Positions 1-5,812 of a DNA stretch of 7,911 nt are shown here, in pieces. The DNA is from Patescibacteria group bacterium. Lineage in GTDB: Bacteria; Patescibacteriota; Microgenomatia; UBA8517. The notes beneath the pieces were generated by a model. The model was not told where the DNA came from. It made no database searches and saw only the letters and a list, made by a program, of their open reading frames with translations. The stretch is taken from positions 1 to 7,911 of the forward strand of contig JANWVB010000054.1 in assembly GCA_025057695.1 (NCBI GenBank), written 5' to 3'. The position numbers and the translations under genes are program-made. Every line of letters begins with the position of its first letter. The first letter of the stretch is position 1.

Positions 1-1885
1 CTTTCATCTCGTTGTCATCTGCTTGTTGCCCTAAAAGCTCTTGTAGAATTTTTCCTCTTATTAACTTTCTTCTTTCTTCAAACCCACGATCTGTTTCACC
101 TTTATTTTTTACGTTTATTCGACCAAATCCCCCAAAACCTTGTGTATGAGCCTGTTTAAGTAATTCCAAGGCACGAGGTACCATCAATCTCTGCTCATTA
201 TAAAAATTGACAGCATCATCTGGCCTAAAAAGATATTTCTCGATATACATTTCATTGTTATATGCTGCAACAACAGACTGTAATGGATCAATTCCTGGAG
301 ATGCACCAAATTGCATTTTTGCGGCTGCAAGCAAGATACTAGAGTCTTGAATCCTTAAAGCAGAATCTGCCAAAATCTTAACAGATTCGCATGTGCCTTC
401 CAATGCTAAATAAGCCTGCATTCGAACGTATGTTTCATTTGTTGTTAAATTATTTAATTCGTTAGCACTTCTAGGAAACACATCAAATGAATCTAGTATA
501 TTCAGCAAAAAACCAAAAACTTTTCTATACTGAGTGTCCATATCGTCATTATTTATGGATTCACGTTTTTCCGACCCTGGATGGGTTTCTCTTTCGTCAC
601 CAGCTGGATAATTTCCTCTTTGTCTTTGCTCTGCCGCTTTTGCCTCGCTCGGGGAGCTGGATTGATCTTTTTCTTTTTTCTTAAAGTTTTCCATCATTGT
701 TTTTAACCCAGGCAAAAAAATCCAGAATTCCATTATGTCCCTGCAAATATTTTCGTAATGATATTTCATTTCACTTGAAGCTTCTGCTTCTAGAAAATAT
801 TTATTCCTGGCATATTCTAGACACCCAATTAACATAGCCTCTACCATTCCTTCGTATCTACTATATTTATCTTTCTGCAACCTCTCCAACCAATCACGGT
901 ATTGTTTTACCGTGTCTTCAAACACAGAATCAACAGGAACTGTTTGTTTGCCATCAAATAAATCAATTAAATTTTTCAATTTACTATGTAAAAGCTTCCA
1001 ATCCCCACCACATCCTTCCACAAATGAATTCAAAAGAGTGTGAAATTCACCAAGCCATCTTGGTCCCAAACCAGATTGACCAGCTTTTTTCATTATTTCT
1101 GCAATCTTTTCCCCCGCATCCTTTCTTGTTTCTGCTTCTTGGTTTCGATCTCTAACAATGTCCATAAGTTCTTTTATGGTGTTTGGAAGATTATCTTCAA
1201 ATTCGCTGGACTCCGCGCTTTTGTTACCACCTGCGTCTCCTGAATCTTGATTTGTTTTTGCAGGCAATTCATAAGAAACAGATCCATCTAGGTTAACTTT
1301 TCTTTGTGCTTGTGCCATCCGCACCAAAGCAAGTTCGGCTGTTCTTGAATCAGTGGGCATAATTTGAAAATAAGGAGGCAAGTGTGAACCTGTAATACCT
1401 GTTTTTACATGTTGCTCAAATAAAATACTTGTAAGTTCCCTTTTTTCATCTTCACTCAAACTTCGCTCATCTTCTGGGGTATAAACATTTTTCTGACCTC
1501 TAAATTCCCACTCCCTTAAAACAGCATGAATTGTTTGCGCAATCATGTCTTGATATCTGGGATTGTTAAATTTAGGAAACTGTTGGAGTATTTCACCCTC
1601 AATTTCCTGAAAACTCGAAGTCTCTATTTCACCTCTAAACAAAATAATTAGTTTATCTCTTACAGCATTAACCAAATCTGTATTCTCATTTAATTCAGCT
1701 TGTCTTTTGGTAATTTCACCAGCATATTGTTGATCGGAAGGATTATATTTAAACATTCCGGAAAGTTCTTTAAAGGTTAATTCACCCACAACACCACCGT
1801 CTGTTTCATTTGTTTTTTGAGGTAAACTGCCATCTGAACTATTATCTGGACTGTTTGGTTTTGGAATTGGTTCTTGATCTGCCAT
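1..1885 (-). CDS. Large acidic hypothetical protein, 3' end outside window
   Basis: I do not recognise this protein. The frame is open from the ATG at 1885..1883 to the left edge, giving 628 codons with no stop, so the C-terminus is missing. This ATG is the first after an in-frame TAA at 1903..1901. No signal peptide or convincing membrane helix is visible. Residues 1-33 are a Pro/Ser/Asp/Asn-rich tail. Mostly helical-looking blocks follow at about 35-205, 232-402 and 450-628, separated by polar, probably disordered linkers near 206-230 and 403-448. Charged residues are abundant throughout. A Trp/Cys-containing stretch (GCGGDW, 291-296) and a Gly-rich GFGGFGR (583-589) stand out, but I match neither to a family. 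It is transcribed divergently from the type IV secretion-like genes, so a link with them (accessory factor, substrate or regulator) is possible but rests only on position. That it is coding is well supported by length, absence of stops and ordinary amino-acid composition. Confidence 0.88.
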   Translation of the reverse strand, partial: MADQEPIPKPNSPDNSSDGSLPQKTNETDGGVVGELTFKELSGMFKYNPSDQQYAGEITKRQAELNENTDLVNAVRDKLIILFRGEIETSSFQEIEGEILQQFPKFNNPRYQDMIAQTIHAVLREWEFRGQKNVYTPEDERSLSEDEKRELTSILFEQHVKTGITGSHLPPYFQIMPTDSRTAELALVRMAQAQRKVNLDGSVSYELPAKTNQDSGDAGGNKSAESSEFEDNLPNTIKELMDIVRDRNQEAETRKDAGEKIAEIMKKAGQSGLGPRWLGEFHTLLNSFVEGCGGDWKLLHSKLKNLIDLFDGKQTVPVDSVFEDTVKQYRDWLERLQKDKYSRYEGMVEAMLIGCLEYARNKYFLEAEASSEMKYHYENICRDIMEFWIFLPGLKTMMENFKKKEKDQSSSPSEAKAAEQRQRGNYPAGDERETHPGSEKRESINNDDMDTQYRKVFGFLLNILDSFDVFPRSANELNNLTTNETYVRMQAYLALEGTCESVKILADSALRIQDSSILLAAAKMQFGASPGIDPLQSVVAAYNNEMYIEKYLFRPDDAVNFYNEQRLMVPRALELLKQAHTQGFGGFGRINVKNKGETDRGFEERRKLIRGKILQELLGQQADDNEMK

Positions 1886-1899
1886 ATCTAATACACACA

Positions 1900-1908
1900 A
1901 TTATAACA
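1900..1908 (-). promoter_or_regulatory. Extended -10 promoter of the leftward gene
   Basis: On the minus strand the sequence reads TGTTATAAT, a perfect extended -10 (TGN plus TATAAT). No good -35 box lies 16-18 bases upstream, as is usual for extended -10 promoters. Initiation about 7 bases downstream would fall near 1893, leaving only about 8 nt before the ATG at 1885. The 14 bases between the box and the ATG contain no Shine-Dalgarno-like purine run. The mRNA would therefore be leaderless or nearly so. The match is seen directly; the start point is inferred. Confidence 0.6.
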
Positions 1909-2009
1909 CTTTGCCTCAAAAAATTCCCGCTTACCACAGTCCTTTAAAAAATTCTTTTAATACATTAGGATTATATTACACATAGATGCATTCGGTTCTT
2001 TTAGTGTTG

Positions 2010-2015
2010 TATAAT
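2010..2015 (+). promoter_or_regulatory. Candidate -10 box for the rightward secretion genes
   Basis: A perfect TATAAT lies 41 bases before the PrgI-family start codon and would place initiation near 2022, giving a leader of about 35 nt. The hexamer 17 bases upstream (TGCATT, 1987-1992) is a poor -35. This is the best rightward match in the 171-base divergent spacer. In such AT-rich DNA one perfect hexamer is only moderate evidence. If real, it would drive the PrgI, TraC-like and VirB4 genes as one operon. Confidence 0.4.
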
Positions 2016-2032
2016 TTTACCTTTTAGTAAAA
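2015..2032 (+). repeat. Small inverted repeat overlapping the candidate -10
   Basis: TTTTAC at 2015-2020 and GTAAAA at 2027-2032 are perfect inverted copies separated by CTTTTA. The repeat begins on the last base of the candidate -10 and covers the expected transcription start, where an operator could sit. With 6-bp arms made mostly of A and T it may be chance. It is too weak and too poorly placed to be a terminator. Confidence 0.2.
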
Positions 2033-2056
2033 CGCTTTTGGGAAAATTCTAATATT

Positions 2057-3082
2057 ATGGATCAGGAACACGCAATACCACAGCAAATCTCCTCCTACCA
2101 ATTCAGGCTTGTGGGAGATATGACTATAAAGCAATTTTTTCAAGTTGCAGGCGGAGTGCTAGTTGCGCTTCTTTTGTATTCCTCAAATCTTCCCTCATAC
2201 ATCAAGTGGCCATTCATGATTGTTTCTTTTTTATTTGGACTTGCTTTGGCTTTTTTCCCTGTTGAAGATCGTCCTTTATCTCGATGGATTATACTTTTTT
2301 TTAAATCAATTTATTCCCCTACCCTCTATGAATGGCAAAAAGATTATCAAAAACCTTATTATTTTCAAGACGACCTTCCATCTGTAATTTCGCAAACGCA
2401 AACTCAAAACCTGCAACAAGTAAGCCAAGATAATGAAAGTGTTTTGCCTCAAACATCGATAACCAATCAACCAAACAAGCAAGAAGAGCATGTTAACCCT
2501 TTTCAAGTCCCGTTGGAAAACAAAGAGAAAATATTTTTAAATCAAGTTAACCAGCATTTAACTGATACAAATTCATCTGTGGATCATGTGGATCAAAACA
2601 ATTCCGATGATATCCGTGGGAAACCAGTATCTGTACCTCAAATACAAAGTATACATATTTCAACTCAGCCAAAAGACAACTTAGATTTTCACACAAATCA
2701 AGTAGTAAAGATAGATAGGTTCACAACAGTTTCCAAAATTGCTCCAATCTCGGGTAATGCTGTTGAAAACACACAATCAGCTAATTTTTCCCAAGAAGCG
2801 GCGCTACCTTTGGTTCCAACTCAGCCTAATATTGTGGTTGGTCAGATATCAACCAAAGATGGAAAAATTATTGAAAACGCAATTATAGAAATAAGAGATG
2901 AAAAAGGATTTCCTGTTCGTGCTTTAAAAAGCAATCAATTAGGACATTTTGCTATTACAACTCCGCTTCCAAACGGAAAATACCACCTAATAGTCGAAAA
3001 GGATGGCTATAATTTCAGCCCAATTTTTATTAACTTGACCGGAAACGTTGTTCTTCCTATAGCAGTAAATCCAGAAAACTAA
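2057..3082 (+). CDS. PrgI-family membrane protein with C-terminal carboxypeptidase-regulatory-like domain
   Basis: This is a small inner-membrane component of a type IV secretion-like channel. PrgI proteins, first named in Gram-positive conjugation, are encoded next to VirB4 ATPases. Residues 1-95 carry the family pattern: an IPQQISSY motif near the start, a helix at about 27-43, a second at about 50-68, then a conserved-looking FFPVEDRPL and a basic amphipathic stretch ending in YEWQKD. Residues 100-256 are a Gln/Asn/Ser/Thr-rich linker, probably unstructured. Residues 257-341 form a beta-rich module (VVGQIST, then AIIEIRD, a Gly turn, FAITTPLPNGKYHLIVEKDGY) that matches carboxypeptidase-regulatory-like or Cna-B-type folds. 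Ordinary PrgI proteins are only about 100-130 residues, so this is an extended version. The ATG is the first after an in-frame TAA at 2012. No Shine-Dalgarno is visible; the nearest purines (GGGAAAA) end about 10 bases before the ATG. The next gene begins 6 bases after the stop. Confidence 0.85.
   Translation: MDQEHAIPQQISSYQFRLVGDMTIKQFFQVAGGVLVALLLYSSNLPSYIKWPFMIVSFLFGLALAFFPVEDRPLSRWIILFFKSIYSPTLYEWQKDYQKPYYFQDDLPSVISQTQTQNLQQVSQDNESVLPQTSITNQPNKQEEHVNPFQVPLENKEKIFLNQVNQHLTDTNSSVDHVDQNNSDDIRGKPVSVPQIQSIHISTQPKDNLDFHTNQVVKIDRFTTVSKIAPISGNAVENTQSANFSQEAALPLVPTQPNIVVGQISTKDGKIIENAIIEIRDEKGFPVRALKSNQLGHFAITTPLPNGKYHLIVEKDGYNFSPIFINLTGNVVLPIAVNPEN
2578..2595 (+). repeat. 9-bp perfect tandem duplication in the PrgI linker
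   Basis: TGTGGATCA occurs twice in direct succession, at 2578-2586 and 2587-2595. Being in frame, it encodes a VDH-VDQ duplication inside the Gln/Asn/Ser-rich linker of the PrgI-family protein. It probably reflects replication slippage in a segment under little sequence constraint. No regulatory role is suggested. Confidence 0.6.
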
Positions 3083-3088
3083 AAACTC

Positions 3089-3766
3089 ATGAAAATTCCA
3101 TTCCTGTCTACCCCTGATAAGCCATTAAAGGTTGCCTCGCAAGAGCTTGTGCCTGTGATTTATATAACAGATGGAATTGCGTTTTACAAAAACGGCGGAG
3201 CAGCCATTATTATGGAATCAACTTCACTTAACTTTGGACTCTTGTCTGAAAACGAACAAGAAGCTGTGATTTCAGCTTATGCCGGACTTCTCAACTCCCT
3301 TTCTTTTCCTATTCAAATAACTGTAAGCTCTCAAAAAAAAGATATCTCAAGTTATATGACATATCTTGAAGAGCAACAAAAAAAAATAAAAAACGAAAAA
3401 CTTGCTCATATAATGGATGATTATAAAAATTTTATAAACGAAGCTATTAAAAAGAAAAATGTTCTAAGCAAAAAATTTTATATAACAATCCCATTTTATC
3501 CTTATGAACTCGGGCTTGGAAAATCATTTGCTTTAAGCATGTTCTCTCCTAATCAAAAAAAAGATACGGCTCTCATACCTTATCCAAAAGCATATGTTGT
3601 CAGAAAAGCAAAGATCTCCCTTTACCCCAAAAGAGATCATTTAATAAGACAGGCCGCAAGATTGGGAATTAAATTAAAACAGTTAAATGATGAAGGATTA
3701 ATTAAACTGTTTTACAATGTTTATAATCCAGAACCACCTGTTAAAACAGCTGATGACGATTTTTAG
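3089..3766 (+). CDS. TraC/VirB4 N-terminal-domain-like protein, stand-alone
   Basis: This 225-residue protein has no Walker motifs but resembles the N-terminal, non-ATPase part of TraC/VirB4-type conjugation proteins. Residues 20-80 read like that domain: VPVIYITDGIAFYKNGG, then LNFGLLSENEQEAVISAYAG and LLNSLSFPIQITV. A strongly charged, probably coiled-coil helix spans about 87-125, followed by the strand KKFYITIPF (128-136) and a C-terminal helical part containing LIRQAARLGIKLKQL. No signal peptide or membrane helix is seen, so it is probably cytoplasmic and membrane-associated through partners. It lies between PrgI and the VirB4 ATPase. Its start is 6 bases after the PrgI stop and in the same frame (TAA AAA CTC ATG), which suggests translational coupling; no Shine-Dalgarno is present. 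Since the downstream ATPase has its own N-terminal domain, this is an additional subunit and not a broken-off fragment. The family call rests on sequence pattern and context only. Confidence 0.7.
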   Translation: MKIPFLSTPDKPLKVASQELVPVIYITDGIAFYKNGGAAIIMESTSLNFGLLSENEQEAVISAYAGLLNSLSFPIQITVSSQKKDISSYMTYLEEQQKKIKNEKLAHIMDDYKNFINEAIKKKNVLSKKFYITIPFYPYELGLGKSFALSMFSPNQKKDTALIPYPKAYVVRKAKISLYPKRDHLIRQAARLGIKLKQLNDEGLIKLFYNVYNPEPPVKTADDDF

Positions 3767-3787
3767 AAAATTTTTTTTGCAAAATTT

Positions 3788-5752
3788 ATGAAACTTGCAA
3801 ACTTGTTTTCAAAACAAAGAATCAATAAGTTAGATGTGAAGTCAGAAGTAATAATTGATCCTATTACAGAAACCCTGATAAAGAGAGAGGATTCAGAAAA
3901 AGAAGATAAAGAAAAAATAATCCATGGAGAAAAACCAGAATATAAAGACATAGTAAAGGCTGTATTCGAAGACAATGTCCCTATTGTCGATGTAATTGCT
4001 ACAAATGAAATAGAAATAGACTTTGACCATATAAAAATAGGTGATGTCTACATAAGATCTCTATTTATATCAGGATACCCCAGATTTGTATCACCTGGGT
4101 GGCTTGAACAATTGGTAAATTTCAATAGCTCTTTGGATATATCGTTTTTCATCTACCCAGTAAAAGGCAAAGAAATATTAAACGATCTGATGCGCAAGAT
4201 AGCGGAAATGGAGGCAGAGCTTGCAACAGATCTGGAAAGAGGAAAAGTTGTAAATCCTTCAACAGAAGCAAAATTAGAAGACGCAAGAAGACTCCAACAA
4301 GAACTAGTTAAAGGAATCGAACATTTTTATGAATTCTCCTTTTATGTAACAGTTCGCGCAACAGGACTCGAACAATTAAATCAAATAAGTAAACAAGTAG
4401 AATCTACCCTTGGATCAGTTATGGTAACTGCTAAACATGCAACACTTGATATGGAAAATGGCTTTCTGTCTACAATGCCTTTTGGAATGGATCGCTTATC
4501 CATAACAAGAAATATGGATACGACATCTCTTGCTACAATGTTTCCTTTAACTTCAGCCGAATTATCAAGCGATAAAGGAATTTTATATGGAATAAATTCT
4601 CAAAATGGATCTTTTATAGTGTTTGACAGATTTTCATTGGAAAATTCAAATATGGTTATTTTTGGAAGCTCAGGAGGAGGAAAAAGCTATTTTGTAAAAC
4701 TAGAAGCCTTAAGAAGTTTAATGCTAGGCACAGAAATTATAATCATTGATCCAGAAAACGAGTACAAAACACTTTGCGATGCTGTCGGAGGACAATATCT
4801 TTCATTCTCTTTTAATTCAGATGCAAAAATAAATCCTTTCGATTTGTCCTACATAAAAGAAGAAGGAGAAAACCAACTTGGATTAAAAATACTTTCTTTG
4901 CATTCACTATTCAAAATAATTATGGGAGAAATTACTCCTTCCCAAGAAGCGCTTTTGGATAGAGCGTTGGTTGCGACTTATAAATCAAAAGGGATTACTC
5001 AAGACCCGGCAACACAAACAAAAGAGCCTCCTTTAATGGAAGATTTGTACAAAATTTTAATAGGAATGGAAATTCCTGAAGCCTTGGATTTGGCAGCTAG
5101 AATAGAAAAATTCGTCAAAGGAAGTTATGTTGGAATTTTTGATCAACAAACAACATTTGACATAACAAACCCTTTTACTGTTTTTTCTGTCCGCGAGTTG
5201 CAAGACCAACTACGCCCTATTGCGATGTTTATCATTTTGGATTTTATATGGACAAGGGTAAAAAAGGATTTGAAACCGCGAATTTTAATTGTTGACGAAG
5301 CATGGCATATGATGCGTTATGCAGATAGCGCGCAGTTTTTATGGTCAATAGTAAAACGCGCCAGAAAATATTATTTAGGTATCACAACAATAACTCAAGA
5401 TGTTGAGGATTTCTTAAGCCAAGATATCGGAAAAGCTGTAGTTACAAACGCCGCTTTAAGGGTTCTTTTCAAACAATCTCCCGCCGCAATTGATAAAATA
5501 ACGCAAGTTTTTTATCTCTCACAAGGAGAAAGACAATTGCTTTTGGGAAGCAACATCGGGCAAGGAATATTTTTTGCTGGCAACAATCACGCTCCTATTT
5601 CTGTGGTGGCGTCTCCAGAAGAACATAAATTAATAACCACAAAGCCCCAAGAACTTATGCAAAGAAATCTAGAATACCAAACCAAAAAAGAAACAGAAGT
5701 TGAAAAACAAGAAAACAAAATTAACATCGATTCAGTCATTCGTGCCATCTAA
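3788..5752 (+). CDS. VirB4/TraE-family type IV secretion ATPase
   Basis: This is the motor ATPase of a type IV secretion-like apparatus, acting at the cytoplasmic face of the membrane. Residues 1-65 are a charged, variable extension. Residues 66-285 are the VirB4 N-terminal domain, containing IGDVYIRSLFISGYP (84-98), a long charged helix (about 127-180), the strand FSFYVTVRATG and the characteristic GFLSTMPFG (225-233). The RecA-like ATPase domain follows: Walker A GSSGGGKS at 293-300, IIIIDPENEY (317-326), Walker B ILIVDEAWHMM (499-509), and ITTITQDVEDF (532-542) with the conserved Gln. The C-terminal part (GQGIFFAGNNHAPISVVASPEE, about 591-612) is typical of the family. All catalytic motifs are intact, and 654 residues is normal for a VirB4. 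The ATG lies 21 bases after the previous stop, in the same frame, behind an A/T-only leader without a Shine-Dalgarno. No VirD4-type coupling protein lies in the window, so cargo cannot be inferred. Confidence 0.95.
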   Translation: MKLANLFSKQRINKLDVKSEVIIDPITETLIKREDSEKEDKEKIIHGEKPEYKDIVKAVFEDNVPIVDVIATNEIEIDFDHIKIGDVYIRSLFISGYPRFVSPGWLEQLVNFNSSLDISFFIYPVKGKEILNDLMRKIAEMEAELATDLERGKVVNPSTEAKLEDARRLQQELVKGIEHFYEFSFYVTVRATGLEQLNQISKQVESTLGSVMVTAKHATLDMENGFLSTMPFGMDRLSITRNMDTTSLATMFPLTSAELSSDKGILYGINSQNGSFIVFDRFSLENSNMVIFGSSGGGKSYFVKLEALRSLMLGTEIIIIDPENEYKTLCDAVGGQYLSFSFNSDAKINPFDLSYIKEEGENQLGLKILSLHSLFKIIMGEITPSQEALLDRALVATYKSKGITQDPATQTKEPPLMEDLYKILIGMEIPEALDLAARIEKFVKGSYVGIFDQQTTFDITNPFTVFSVRELQDQLRPIAMFIILDFIWTRVKKDLKPRILIVDEAWHMMRYADSAQFLWSIVKRARKYYLGITTITQDVEDFLSQDIGKAVVTNAALRVLFKQSPAAIDKITQVFYLSQGERQLLLGSNIGQGIFFAGNNHAPISVVASPEEHKLITTKPQELMQRNLEYQTKKETEVEKQENKINIDSVIRAI

Positions 5753-5775
5753 TCTTCAAATCAGCTAAAATCCTC

Positions 5776-5812
5776 TTAACTAAACCTGCAAATAAGTTTA
5801 ATATTTAGTTAT
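5776..5812 (+). promoter_or_regulatory. Possible leaderless promoter and inverted repeat before the J-domain gene
   Basis: The 60-base gap after the VirB4 gene contains TTAACT (5776-5781) and TAATAT (5799-5804), separated by exactly 17 bases. Each matches the consensus -35 and -10 at 4 of 6 positions, so initiation would fall at or just before the ATG at 5813. An 8-bp inverted repeat, TAACTAAA (5777-5784) and TTTAGTTA (5804-5811), overlaps both boxes and could be an operator or an mRNA hairpin hiding the start. In AT-rich DNA either pattern could be chance. No rho-independent terminator follows the VirB4 stop, so read-through from upstream is also likely. Confidence 0.25.

Noticed and set aside
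487..1243. Two plus-strand open frames of 65 and 67 codons
   Set aside because: Both lie opposite the long leftward gene and have Phe/Cys/Leu-rich shadow composition.
1855..2089. Similar N-termini of the divergent proteins (MADQEPIPKP and MDQEHAIPQQ)
   Set aside because: The resemblance ends after about ten residues. The PrgI protein continues into membrane helices, while the leftward protein continues into a polar tail, so this is probably coincidence.
3378..3386. Run of nine A bases in the TraC-like gene as a phase-variation tract
   Set aside because: Similar A runs are common in this AT-rich, Lys-rich sequence. The frame is intact, and nothing suggests a regulated switch.
3771..3784. T-run followed by GCAAAA after the TraC-like stop as a terminator
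   Set aside because: The only symmetry is TTTTGCAAAA, which cannot form a stable stem with a loop. There is no GC-rich hairpin before the T-run.
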